Part shown: positions 8,721 to 17,289 of the stretch, one piece after another
How positions within the stretch are numbered: position 1 is the first letter of the stretch
Layout: the number at the start of each line of letters is the position of its first letter
Assembly: GCF_011516835.1 (NCBI RefSeq)
Contig: NZ_WOTB01000029.1
Location: 1-43,512, forward strand
DNA from: Acetobacter musti
Lineage (GTDB): Bacteria; Pseudomonadota; Alphaproteobacteria; Acetobacterales; Acetobacteraceae
Reading direction: 5' to 3'
DNA length: 43,512 bases
Notes under the pieces: model-generated
What the model was told of the DNA's origin: nothing
What the model saw: the letters and a program-made list of their open reading frames with translations, nothing else
Databases searched by the model: none
Program-made: the position numbers and the translations under genes

Positions 8721-9083
8721 GTCCCTGTTTCCTTTGCCGGTATCATCGCCGGGGGAAGCACCCCTGCGTGCTTCCCGGAGGCGGGTGACCGCGCGGGAGA
8801 GTTGGGGACAAATGACGGCGGGAGTGGCCGGGTTGCGCGCCAGCGGGGCAACGCCCTGCGCCGTCGCGCGGTCCTGCTACTCTGTAGGCGACGTTTGGGG
8901 GAAGAGAGGCGAAGGGCCTTTCTTTCCCTTCTTTGCTTTGTTTTTAGCCCGTTATCTGACGGTTGTAGCAAAAGAACCGAAGTATCCGCTGTGGGATGGT
9001 CACGATTAGAAAAGGCGCCGTCACTATGGTTGACGTTTGCGAATGAAGCCTACTCAATTCTACCTATGTCATGAGTATTAATC
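8721..9083. other. 363-bp gap between methyltransferase and ABC-3C system
   Basis: No credible gene is seen. The left part (8721-8880) is GC-rich and the right part (8930-9083) AT-rich, a composition change at the junction between backbone and the ABC-3C cargo. A promoter for the methyltransferase is expected here but I cannot place it. Confidence 0.45.
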
Positions 9084-11042
9084 TCATGAGAACCATTCAT
9101 AAGGCACGAGAGCGCGATCACGCCATTGCTCTGCTAATATGACGCTATCGATATCGCCCCAGACATCTTCGTCCGCATGGTCAAGTACGATAACTTGTAA
9201 ACGCCCGTTCGCAGATGCGACCTGCTCGCCGAGAAGCCTAAATACCTTTCGAACTGCCTCGACATCCTCGTCGCGCCAAGTAATTGGATCGCTTCTTTCG
9301 TCGCCCGCCGTCCGCCGGGGAAAATAGACTTGGCTAGGTTGGTCGTAGATCAGCAGGCCAGGGACTGGATGATGGGAGGAAGAGAGGAAGAAAGTCTGCA
9401 GCGCCAGAGTCAGCGCAATGTGGTAGGCAAGCCAGTTCGCGCCGCTGCCAATCTCCCAGAGATAATCGTCGCGCGTTCCTCGGATCACCTTTACGGTTAG
9501 ATCTTCAATCATCAGGCGAACCGGGGCCTCGGGCCATTCCGCGTCAAGACGCGGAATGAGCCGCCCGGTAGTGGCCTCGATACTGTCGAGCGCGTTGCGG
9601 AGCTTTCTGGCGATCTCGCTCTCCGAGACTCGCTTCTGCAACTCTGCGATCTGCGCCTTGAGCGCGTCGATCTCTTGGCGAAGACCAGCGGATTGATCGG
9701 TCTGGTCATACAGGCTGAGTGCTTGTTCGAGACGCCCTAGGAAGCGCTCCATTCGGTCGAATCGGTCGATCGCCATCTTCGCCTGTTGCGAGTTGCGTTC
9801 GAGCAAACCGATTTCGCGCCGGATCTCGTTCAGCCGAACAAGCGACACGTCCACTTCGGCGCGCAGGCGCAGGATTTCCTTGTCGAGTGTGTCCGATATG
9901 CTCGGGTGCGTTCGTAACCGTACTTCGATCGCAGCGAGAGCATCACTCAATTGCTCGATCTTCTCGCGTCCGCCATTGCCAAGAGTCGCTATCGCATCCT
10001 CGGGTTGGTCCTCCGGCAAGAGCCGCTTCAGCCAGTCGGAGATAGAGAGGCGATCGCGCTGGATGCGCAGTGCGTAGCCATAGGCATCGCTACTTTCAAT
10101 AAGGCGACGTAGTTCGCTAAGTCGCTGTCGACGTTGGGTGACCTCAACCGCGACCTTGCTCTCATCGTCCCGCAACTCTTGCAATCGCTCCAGTGCCGCA
10201 TCGATACCCGCAAGAGTTGGATGCGCGGACTCGCTGTTCGCGGCCACGACCTCGCGCAGCAAGTCGACGATATCGGGCCAATTGATGGGTATCGTCATAT
10301 CGGGTGGCAGCAGTCCGAATTCGATTGCTTGCCTGAGCCAAGACTGGGCCTCGAGTTGCCATGTATTTCCGGCGGATACGAGCGCACGAAGTTCGTTCTC
10401 CCGGCGTCGTAGGATCCGGTTTCGTCGCTGGATTTCGTGGCGAGCCTGGAGGACCTCTGCCGTCACTGCGCGCAGGATGTAAGGAAAGATGGTCTTCAGC
10501 TTCTCCCGGTGTTCGGTTGTGTCGGCCTTGAAGAACATGACATCGGGATTGGCGACAATATTCTGTGGCTGGAAGGTAAAGGCCATGAGATCGCGAAAAC
10601 TTGGTCGCGATTGCGAACTCACCTCCGAATCTGGATCGAACCCGAGATTAGTGAGTCCAGCCAAGCGATCCAGCATCTTCTTGACGTTTCCCTGAGTGGT
10701 ATCCTTGCCTTCGATCCGGTGGGGGACTTCGACTGTCTCCCCTTCGATCAGGACCATGTCGCCAGTGCTTTGCTGACCACCTGGTTCGCGCCTGGCAAGG
10801 AGTTTCTGTCCCTCTACAGTATCGATAATAATACCGAACCAGCTGCAATTTTCGCGGATCACTCCGACGGGAATGGCACATTTGTCGGCGGCGAGACAAT
10901 AATCGATGATCGGGATAACTGCCGACTTGCCCGTTTTTGACGCGCCACTGATGACGTTGACGACACCAGGATGAAAATTAAGTTCGCGCGGCTCTTCGCC
11001 AGTGCGCGGCCAGAGGATCAACTTGCGAAGTTGGAAATACAT
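9084..11042 (-). CDS. ABC-3C system ATPase, DUF3732 family (SMC/Rad50-like)
   Basis: The 652-aa protein is an SMC-like ABC ATPase. Residues 1-60 hold the first strands and Walker A (GASKTGKSA, 33-41). A long heptad-rich coiled coil spans roughly 190-490. The C-terminal lobe has the family mark LLIYDQPSQVYFP (Walker B region) and a VIVLDHAD strand (H-loop region). DUF3732 proteins are the ATPase of predicted three-component ABC conflict systems, in which ATP-driven sensing releases an effector. The start overlaps the middle component stop (TAATG), so the genes form one operon. Phage defence is inferred from family and context. Confidence 0.88.
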   Translation of the reverse strand: MYFQLRKLILWPRTGEEPRELNFHPGVVNVISGASKTGKSAVIPIIDYCLAADKCAIPVGVIRENCSWFGIIIDTVEGQKLLARREPGGQQSTGDMVLIEGETVEVPHRIEGKDTTQGNVKKMLDRLAGLTNLGFDPDSEVSSQSRPSFRDLMAFTFQPQNIVANPDVMFFKADTTEHREKLKTIFPYILRAVTAEVLQARHEIQRRNRILRRRENELRALVSAGNTWQLEAQSWLRQAIEFGLLPPDMTIPINWPDIVDLLREVVAANSESAHPTLAGIDAALERLQELRDDESKVAVEVTQRRQRLSELRRLIESSDAYGYALRIQRDRLSISDWLKRLLPEDQPEDAIATLGNGGREKIEQLSDALAAIEVRLRTHPSISDTLDKEILRLRAEVDVSLVRLNEIRREIGLLERNSQQAKMAIDRFDRMERFLGRLEQALSLYDQTDQSAGLRQEIDALKAQIAELQKRVSESEIARKLRNALDSIEATTGRLIPRLDAEWPEAPVRLMIEDLTVKVIRGTRDDYLWEIGSGANWLAYHIALTLALQTFFLSSSHHPVPGLLIYDQPSQVYFPRRTAGDERSDPITWRDEDVEAVRKVFRLLGEQVASANGRLQVIVLDHADEDVWGDIDSVILAEQWRDRALVPYEWFS

Positions 11043-11551
11043 TAGAAGTCGATCCTAAGGGTTGAGGCTATCTGCGGAAGTTCGAGCTTCGAAAACCAGT
11101 AGCCGATCTTGTCGGCGGCACTAGGAAATCCCTTCAACCGCTCGGGGATAGAAGGTTTTTTGATGTCGAGGAGATCAAGAGGGTAGCCGTGCAACGTTGC
11201 GGCCTGATGATCGATCTGTACGAGCCGGGAGCTAGATGCGATGCCGATCGACTGCAGGCTCAAGGGGCGAAGCAGCAGCGCGCGTCCGTGCAGTTCGATC
11301 AGCATCTCGCGCTCCTTATCGAACTTGGCGGCAAATAAGGTCAATCCCGATGCTTTTCGAGTCGATACGACTGCGTCATAGGTCGGCCTGTGAAGCAGCA
11401 TCGGTAAAAGGAGGAAAGCGAGTAGGAACGGCACGGAATCGGCTCCATCCTCCTGATATCCGAGCGTGAATTGCCATAACAGATAGGCACCGATGGCGGG
11501 ATTCTGGACAAGCTCGAGTTCACTGAGGTCCGCGTTCGGGAAGACCGTCAT
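11042..11551 (-). CDS. ABC-3C system middle component
   Basis: The 169-aa protein fits the small alpha-helical/winged middle component of ABC-3C systems: an N-terminal SELELVQNPAIGAYLLWQF helix, LPMLLHRPTYDAV in the middle and a C-terminal ADKIGYWFSKL helix. The family is thought to couple ATPase and effector; the mechanism is not established. It overlaps the effector stop (ATGA) and the ATPase start (TAATG). Confidence 0.82.
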   Translation of the reverse strand: MTVFPNADLSELELVQNPAIGAYLLWQFTLGYQEDGADSVPFLLAFLLLPMLLHRPTYDAVVSTRKASGLTLFAAKFDKEREMLIELHGRALLLRPLSLQSIGIASSSRLVQIDHQAATLHGYPLDLLDIKKPSIPERLKGFPSAADKIGYWFSKLELPQIASTLRIDF

Positions 11552-12717
11552 TCGGGATCCTTGCCAAGGAGGTTTTCATAATCGGCATGCCACCCGAGAC
11601 AGCGTCGATCAGCCAGGTCGTTGAAGCTGCCATGGACGAAGTGACCGGGGACGACTCGTCCTTCTAGCGGTACCTGATACTGGGCACATTGGCGATAGAT
11701 GAGCCGTCCTTGGACGGACACTGGCTTGTCGGGATGAAGATCGGTGATGTCGCCGCGGATCATGCCATAGCGACGCACGAGATTGTCATCCCATATGTCG
11801 AGGCTGCCAAGGAAGATGACGCCACGGTCTGCCTAGTCAGCCTTGTCTGCCGAGGTTCGCAGATAATCACTGATGGCGCGTAGCTGGTCATCGTGGCTTG
11901 CGTCGACAAGCTCCAACTGCCGGATGAATGTGGGTCTAGCGGAAGCGATGCCGACAACGAGATCATTGCTGGGCACCTCGCCGAGCGAGGTCAATAATCC
12001 AGGCATGTTGTTCTGGCGGATGAAGGCGTGAAAGTCCTTCCGGAAGGCGTCCGCATCGAGAATTGCGGGCTTCCCGCGCTGGATGAGCCGATCGAGCGCC
12101 TGCTTGGCTTGGCCGATCCCAGACTTAATGAGAATGTCAATCTGATTTTCGGCAATGGTCGGGAGAAGGACTGCACGGATCGCGTCGAGGGGATCGGTGC
12201 CATCCGTTTCGAGTTCGAAGCGGCTGATGATTGCGACCTGCTGGTCGGCAGGAGCATCGAGGAATGGTTGCAAGTGTGCAACGCAACCTGGTAATGCTTT
12301 CATTTTGCTGAGTTTGATGCGGATCGTCTTCAACAGGGCAGCGACAGCATCGCCGTCACCAGCAGCGGCCATCGCCTCGGCGAAAGTTCCCTTTTTCTGG
12401 GGTGTGACATAAAGTCGATAGTACGTCAGGCTAGGCTTGATCTCCCCGGCGATGAGCATAGCGCGCCAGTTCTCGAGGGCTTTCCACAGATCCCCGGCCC
12501 AGTCCGAGATGGGGTTCTGCCTGAGTGCACTCTTGGTCTGCTCAAGGTAGACTGTGCCGTCGACATGATGGACTGCGACATCATCCTTGAATTCTAGCGA
12601 AACCTTTGCGCCCTTCGGGCTGGTCAGCAAATGGTAGAAGACGCGGACCGGCTGCAGCGCGAAACCGAGATATTGACCTGGCGCACTGTGTTTCGCAGGT
12701 TTCGTCTCGGCATTCAT
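11548..12717 (-). pseudogene. ABC-3C effector nuclease interrupted by an in-frame amber codon
   Basis: The frame from ATG 12717 encodes 294 residues, meets TAG at 11835-11833, and continues open in the same frame for 94 more codons to TGA at 11548-11550. The N-terminus has a PD-(D/E)xK-like signature (E42, D45/D46, EQTK at 59-62 after a GFALQPVRVFYHLL helix), as in DUF4297/Cap4-like nucleases. The part after the stop carries the expected ABC-3C C-terminal features, including LGWHADYENLL. There is no frameshift. A TGG-to-TAG change would explain it and give ADKADW. The gene leads the operon, overlapping the middle component by ATGA. It may be a nonsense allele, a sequencing error, or suppressed. 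Confidence 0.8.
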
Positions 12718-12793
12718 CGATTATTTTCTCTTTCCTTTGTGCAATGCTTTGCAGGTTTCGGCTATAGGTCAAGAAATCGTAACGCGATCCATG

Positions 12794-13201
12794 TCAGCAG
12801 ATGGAGGCGCAAGCTGCAGCGATGTCGGTTCGGGAGAAATCTGTTCCCTTGAACAGTAGGGGAGCGTTTTGAGTGTGGGACAGCGCATAGCTCGCACAGT
12901 CGCCGAAATTCAGAGCTGCCGGATGCCGCCCCTTGCCGAAACGCAGGAAAGCATCACGAGCAATCCTCGCCTGTTCAGCATTCTGTGGCACGATCTCAAT
13001 GGCTGCGCCTTCGATCAGATCGTCCAAATCCCGCCATGCGGTCTCGTCGCCGGTGCGTCCGGCCAATACCATACTTGTTTCCAGCAGACTGACGGCCGAA
13101 AGCAGACAACGATCAGTCCCGACGATCAGACGGAGGAACTCGTCGGCTTCATCCTCCCGGCGCAGGATGGCCACCAGCGCCGAGGTGTCGATGACGATCA
13201 C
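12794..13201 (-). CDS. vapC: PIN-domain ribonuclease toxin, VapC-like
   Basis: The 135-aa protein has the PIN acidic residues D5 (MIVIDTSALV), E41, D101 (NFGDCASYAL) and D121 (GTDFSRTDI). VapC toxins cut specific RNAs, often tRNAs, when freed from their antitoxin. The start overlaps the stop of the upstream HTH gene by four bases (ATGA), the usual antitoxin-toxin arrangement. The reading frame is intact. It probably stabilises the integrated element. Confidence 0.92.
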   Translation of the reverse strand: MIVIDTSALVAILRREDEADEFLRLIVGTDRCLLSAVSLLETSMVLAGRTGDETAWRDLDDLIEGAAIEIVPQNAEQARIARDAFLRFGKGRHPAALNFGDCASYALSHTQNAPLLFKGTDFSRTDIAAACASIC

Positions 13202-13548
13202 GCGGGCAGGCCGTTCTCATCGTAGAGATCGTGGTCCGTCAGGATATCGTGTCCCTGCAATCGTTCGGCGCTGCGTAGGCTGATTGCACGCAGATCCGCG
13301 AAAAGCCTCTCCGCCTGGGCGCGTGGGGCGCTTTTGCGGCGCACGCCGTGAGGGATGAACTCCGCTCCGGCTTGCTCCAGCGCCCGGCAAACCCCGTCCA
13401 GCACGATCGGCGTCACCTGATGCGCGCTGACTTCGTTCTCTAGACGGCGAATGGTCACGACGGAGACATGGGCGCGGCGTGCCAGTTCGTCCTGTGGCAG
13501 ATGCAGCAGGGCGCGGGCGGCGCGAATCTGGTCAGGTGTCACGTTCAT
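13198..13548 (-). CDS. XRE-type helix-turn-helix antitoxin partner of VapC
   Basis: The 116-aa protein has a Cro/C1-type HTH (residues 4-60: TPDQIRAARALLHLPQDELA, then HVSVVTIRRLE) and a C-terminal tail (LTDHDLYDENGLPA) of the type that antitoxins use to wrap a PIN toxin. An XRE DNA-binding domain with a VapB-like tail is a less common antitoxin design. It overlaps the toxin start by four bases and should repress its own promoter in the short gap before the integrase gene. Confidence 0.85.
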   Translation of the reverse strand: MNVTPDQIRAARALLHLPQDELARRAHVSVVTIRRLENEVSAHQVTPIVLDGVCRALEQAGAEFIPHGVRRKSAPRAQAERLFADLRAISLRSAERLQGHDILTDHDLYDENGLPA

Positions 13549-13563
13549 GGGATGAAATATATC

Positions 13564-14787
13564 TCAAAGAGCTGTTTCATTCAATGTCGCTGAAAGTGCA
13601 TCGACTGGGACAGAAGCCCGGTTGATCCTGTTTTCTGGCGCGACATGCCCGAGTGCGCTGGCGATGGCGTCCGCCACCTTGTTGGCGGTGGTGCGGATCG
13701 GGTCAGTCTTGAGATGGGCATATCGTGCGGTGGTCTGCACCTGTGTATGGCCCAGCAGCCGCCCGATCATGGTCAGGTCCGCACCAAGCTGGAGCGCGTC
13801 CGATGCGAAGGAATGGCGCAAATCGTGGATGCGCAGCGTATCCAGTCCAGCCCGTGCGCGTATCCGCCGCCACGGTTTCTGAATGTCGGTCAGATACTGC
13901 CCGTCCACTTTCCCGGTGATGACATAGGGGTTGCCGTCAATCCGGGGGATGCCCGCCAGCACGTCCAGCACCGCCTTGCCGACGGGCACGATTTTGGCCC
14001 CGGTCTTAGAATCCGGGAGGCGCAGGACACCGGCCCGAAAATCCACATACTCCCATTTCAGCTTCTGGATTTCCCCAAGGCGACAACCGGTCAGTAGGAG
14101 CAGGCGAATGCAGTATGCTGCTTCGGGCTCGCCATCCGCCTCGCGGAGCACTTTGCCCAGCCGGGCCAGTTCGTCCGGTGTCAGGTAACGCTCTCGCTTC
14201 ATTTCCTTGTAACGCTTGACCTTCCAGCACGGATTGATCCCATCCGTCCGGACGCCCCACGTATCGGCCAGAGTGAACATGATCGACAGGACGCCCAGCA
14301 CCCGGTTGGCTTGATAGGGCGTCTCTTTCAACCCCTGGTGCAGTTCGACGACATCGGCGCGGGTCACGTCGATGACCTTGAGCATTCCGAGCTTTGGGGT
14401 AATGAACAGGTCCATGCAGCGGCGATATTCGTACTGGGTCGAAGGCTTGCAATGCGAGGCGACATGCTCGTCGAGGAAGCGCTTGCCAAACTCCTTCATG
14501 GTCGCGGCGGCGCGTATCCGGTCGCGCTGCGCGCCAGGATCACTGCCCAAGCGGACATCGGACAGATGCTTCATCGCTTCGGTGCGGGCCTGATCTGGGG
14601 TGATCGGGCCATGCGGCCCGATATTGACGCGGCGGATGCGTCCGCCCGCGCGGAACTGGGCGAGGTAGATTTTCCGGCCCGAGGGATGGACCCTCAGACC
14701 GAAGCCCCGAAGCTCGTCATCCCAGAGGAAATATTCCTTGCCGGTTCTGGCGGCGGCTTCGACGGAACGTTTTGTGATCTTGACCAA
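13564..14787 (-). CDS. int: Tyrosine site-specific integrase of the tRNA-Met element
   Basis: The 407-aa protein has an N-terminal arm-binding domain (1-90, DUF4102-like), a SAM-like core-binding domain (95-190) and a catalytic domain with R236 (TGCRLGE), H321 and R324 (HDLRHSF), H347 (LLGHT) and nucleophile Y356. It would recombine attP with the 3' half of the tRNA-Met gene. It lies just inside the right end, reading inward, next to the att copy at 14966 and the arm-like repeats at 14806-14835, which overlap its likely promoter. All catalytic residues are present, so it appears active. Confidence 0.95.
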   Translation of the reverse strand: MVKITKRSVEAAARTGKEYFLWDDELRGFGLRVHPSGRKIYLAQFRAGGRIRRVNIGPHGPITPDQARTEAMKHLSDVRLGSDPGAQRDRIRAAATMKEFGKRFLDEHVASHCKPSTQYEYRRCMDLFITPKLGMLKVIDVTRADVVELHQGLKETPYQANRVLGVLSIMFTLADTWGVRTDGINPCWKVKRYKEMKRERYLTPDELARLGKVLREADGEPEAAYCIRLLLLTGCRLGEIQKLKWEYVDFRAGVLRLPDSKTGAKIVPVGKAVLDVLAGIPRIDGNPYVITGKVDGQYLTDIQKPWRRIRARAGLDTLRIHDLRHSFASDALQLGADLTMIGRLLGHTQVQTTARYAHLKTDPIRTTANKVADAIASALGHVAPENRINRASVPVDALSATLNETAL

Positions 14788-14805
14788 TGGAACGTCCTCT
14801 CCCGG

Positions 14806-14835
14806 TTGGAATCACTGGAATCAAATAGGAATCAT
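14806..14835. repeat. Right copy of the arm-like direct repeat
   Basis: Positions 14815-14835 match 210-230 at 20 of 21 bases, and 14806-14814 add a third ggaatca half-site. The cluster sits 20-50 bp upstream of the integrase start, so binding here could both build the recombination complex and regulate int. Confidence 0.6.
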
Positions 14836-14965
14836 TTGGGAGTGAAATCAGGCAATTCCAGTCGTGGAGGAGTGTAGCGGAAACCGAGTAAAAACTTAAG
14901 AAAAACCGCCATTTATCGTGAAAAAATCGGCTCTGTGTGGTAATTGTGTAAGTATTATACTAGAA

Positions 14966-15010
14966 CTCATAACCTGAAGGCCGCAGGTTCAAATCCTGCC
15001 CCCGCAACCA
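14966..15010 (+). other. Right attachment site: 45-nt copy of the tRNA-Met 3' half
   Basis: This segment matches 97-141 of the tRNA at 40 of 45 positions, from the anticodon loop to CCA. The T stem differs as compensated pairs (GCAGG/CCTGC here, ATAGG/CCTAT in the intact gene), so both came from functional tRNAs. It marks the right end of the element; the displaced 3' half here is probably the original chromosomal one. The stop codon of the serine recombinase frame lies inside it. Confidence 0.9.
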
Positions 15011-16691
15011 ACGACGCTTGCGAATGACCATTCGCCACATTTCGCCGTGATCGTAGTGTGCGGTTCCCCGCAACCAACGATACTTGCGATACGAACGCAT
15101 CAAGAACGCCACTGTCCGGATGGACCGTGGCGTTTTTCTTGTGCGCCGCAAACTGCAGGATTGCCGCCAGGTCGCCGCGCAGGATGATCGCCAGTTCGCC
15201 GTCGGCCGGCTGGAGCGTGATCTGCGAGACGAGTGTGCGCAGGCGCTCGGCCGCCTCGGTCTTCGTCTCCTCGGCCTGAAGGCTTTCATAGAGAGACGTG
15301 ATCCGTTGCTGGTAGATCTCCGCCATGTTCGGATGGAGAAGGGGAGGTGGCTCCTCTGCATCTGTCAGCAGATGCGTCAGATCTGCCTTACGAGCCTCGA
15401 GGGATTCCATTTCTGCCTTCATGGAGGACTGGTACATGCCGTCCTTGATGGCCGTGATGATGCCCCGGATCTGTTTTTCGACCCTGACGAGTTCGTTGCG
15501 ACGCGCCGCGAGGTCCGCACCGTGCTCCATGCGCAGTCGGTTCACCTCGCGGGTGAACTCGCTGCAGAATTCCTTGAACAGGTCCGGTTCCATCAGATGC
15601 GTGCGTAGTCCGCTCAGGACCGAGGCCTCCAATGCGTCGCGGCGAATGTTGAGGCGGTTGTCGCAGGTGCCCTTGTTGCGTGCCGTCGAGCATCCGAGCA
15701 GATCCTTCGAGATCATGCTGTAGCCGCCGCCACAGCGGCCACAGCGGATCAGTCCGGCAAAGAGATGGCGCGGACGGCGCCGCTCGCTGAGGGCCTCGTT
15801 TCCCCGTTCCGGTTGGCTGAAGGTTGTTTCGGCCTGGCGTGCCTTCACGGCGTCCCATAGATCCTGCTCGACGATCCGCAGCTCCGGTACGTCCTGGTTT
15901 ACCCATTCGGATTCAGGATTGAGGCGTGAGACGCGCTTGCCGGTATCGGGATCCTTGAGGTAGCGCAGTCGGTTCCAGACCAGGCGCCCGACATACATCT
16001 CGTTGTTGAGAACGCCGGTGCCGCGTTCCCGATTGCCGTGAATGGTGGACGGTCCCCACTCGCGTCCCTGCGGGCCTGGAACGCCATCCCGGTTCAGTTC
16101 CATCGCGATCGTGCGCGAGGACTTCCCACGCGTGTAATCGGTGAAAATCCGCCTGACCGTGCGTGCCTCTTCGTCGTTGATGGTCCGGTCGCCACGGATG
16201 CGCTCGCCCTGGGCGTCAAACTGGCGTACGACATCGTAGCCATAGGAATTGCCGCCACCGGACTTGCCGTCCTCGATCCGCCCGCGCAGGCCTCGGCGGA
16301 CTTTCTCTGCCAGATCCTTGAGGAACAGGGCGTTCATGGTGCCCTTGAGCCCGATATGCAAATGCGTGACATCGCCTTCGGAGAGGGTGATGATCCGCAC
16401 GCCCGCGAACGTCATCCGCTTGAACAGGCCGGCGATATCTTCCTGGTCGCGCGAGAGCCGGTCCATGGCTTCGGCCAGCACGATCGTGAAGCGCCCGCGT
16501 GTGGCGTCCTGGATCAGTTCCTGAATGCCGGGGCGGAGCAGGGAGGCGCCCGAGATCGCTCGGTCCGTGTAGCTGTCGACGATTGTCCAGCCCTGCTTTT
16601 CGGCGTGAAGCCGGCAGAGGCGTAACTGATCCTCGATCGAGGCATCACGCTGGTTTTCGGACGAATAGCGGGCATAGAGCGCGACTTTCAC
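14967..16691 (-). CDS. Large serine recombinase
   Basis: The 574-aa protein has a resolvase catalytic domain (1-150) with nucleophile S10 in YARYSSENQRDASIEDQ and the AEAMDRLSRD and GDVTHLHIGLKGTM segments. A recombinase domain (160-270, YGYDVVR) and a zinc ribbon (CGRCGGGYS with later GCSTARNKGTCDN) follow, then a coiled coil. This is the architecture of large serine integrases. The last 40 codons are odd: they contain two SLVAG repeats and end GAGFEPAAFRL, translated from the reverse of the tRNA-derived att copy. The true conserved C-terminus probably ends near residue 530. The gene lies outside the tyrosine-integrase element. Confidence 0.9.
   Translation of the reverse strand: MKVALYARYSSENQRDASIEDQLRLCRLHAEKQGWTIVDSYTDRAISGASLLRPGIQELIQDATRGRFTIVLAEAMDRLSRDQEDIAGLFKRMTFAGVRIITLSEGDVTHLHIGLKGTMNALFLKDLAEKVRRGLRGRIEDGKSGGGNSYGYDVVRQFDAQGERIRGDRTINDEEARTVRRIFTDYTRGKSSRTIAMELNRDGVPGPQGREWGPSTIHGNRERGTGVLNNEMYVGRLVWNRLRYLKDPDTGKRVSRLNPESEWVNQDVPELRIVEQDLWDAVKARQAETTFSQPERGNEALSERRRPRHLFAGLIRCGRCGGGYSMISKDLLGCSTARNKGTCDNRLNIRRDALEASVLSGLRTHLMEPDLFKEFCSEFTREVNRLRMEHGADLAARRNELVRVEKQIRGIITAIKDGMYQSSMKAEMESLEARKADLTHLLTDAEEPPPLLHPNMAEIYQQRITSLYESLQAEETKTEAAERLRTLVSQITLQPADGELAIILRGDLAAILQFAAHKKNATVHPDSGVLDAFVSQVSLVAGNRTLRSRRNVANGHSQASLVAGAGFEPAAFRL
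15066..15089 (+). repeat. Second short att-like scar
   Basis: The segment starting ccccgcaaccaacga repeats the end of the att copy and its flank (15000-15023) about 66 bp further right, with two or three mismatches. It contains the last 11 bases of the tRNA and about 12 bases of flank. It may be a relic of an earlier insertion or a tandem attachment site. Confidence 0.6.
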
Positions 16692-16703
16692 AATCCCATC
16701 TCC

Positions 16704-16898
16704 CTAATCCTGGAGATCGCGTCGCCTCGCGGCCTCCACTTCAGCGTTGACGAAATCCCGTGCGGCCTGACGGGCCAGAAGCCGGACCAGACTGACCAGC
16801 CGCGGATCGGCTCCACTGCGCAATGGGGTCACGTTGGCGTCCGGGGCGTCGAGAACGAGCCGCAGCTTACCAGCTATCGTATCGCGTTGGCGTGCCAT
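16704..16898 (-). CDS. Small hypothetical protein preceding the serine recombinase
   Basis: The 64-aa product (MARQRDTIAGKLRLVL...) is basic and helical, with an RLVSLVRLLARQAARDFVNA helix. The ATG at 16898 follows a GGAGGGG ribosome site; the longer in-frame version to 17063 has an implausible leader. It ends 12 bp before the recombinase start, so the two are probably co-transcribed. A helper or directionality role is possible but not shown. Confidence 0.7.
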   Translation of the reverse strand: MARQRDTIAGKLRLVLDAPDANVTPLRSGADPRLVSLVRLLARQAARDFVNAEVEAARRRDLQD

Positions 16899-17289
16899 CT
16901 TCCCCTCCTTTCTGCATGACCTTTGGTTGGTTCTGAAGGCACTGTGGATGTCGAACGGGATGTCAGCGAACAGAAAAATACATGGAAACAAAGAGATGTT
17001 TCGTGCGGAGAGGGCTTGAGGATAGGCGCGAACATTCACGGCTATCGCTGTCGGCACTATCACAAATTGGTGATCATGCGACTATAATAGTCGCGATTTA
17101 TCGTGGTGAGGATCGACTCGCGGGTTGGTTGATACGGACCTGCATTCCGTGAAGCCGTATCTACGCGGTTCCGTGGATACGATCTGGCGCCTGGTGGGGC
17201 CGGGAGAGAGGAAGAGGGAAGTGGGGTTTTCTTGACGGATTCAGGGGTGGGAGAGAGGCTTCCGCCCGTCCGTCACGGAGTGTTCCGCC
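16899..17289. other. 391-bp divergent intergenic region between recombinase and ParB-like genes
   Basis: No gene is credible here. The region should contain both divergent promoters and includes the perfect palindrome at 17078-17094. The stretch around 16950-17000 is AT-rich. The right part, 17160-17280, is GC-rich leader for the ParB-like gene, ending in an acggag ribosome site. Confidence 0.5.
17078..17094. promoter_or_regulatory. Perfect 17-bp palindrome (gcgactat-a-atagtcgc)
   Basis: Two 8-bp arms flank one central base. It lies between the leftward recombinase operon and the rightward ParB-like gene. It could be an operator, a recombinase crossover site, or a parS-like site for the ParB-like protein; sequence alone cannot decide. 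Confidence 0.55.

Noticed and set aside
9084..11042. Rad50/SbcC DNA repair protein
   Set aside because: The DUF3732 mark (DQPSQVYFP) and the adjacent middle and effector genes point to ABC-3C, and no SbcD-like nuclease is next to it.
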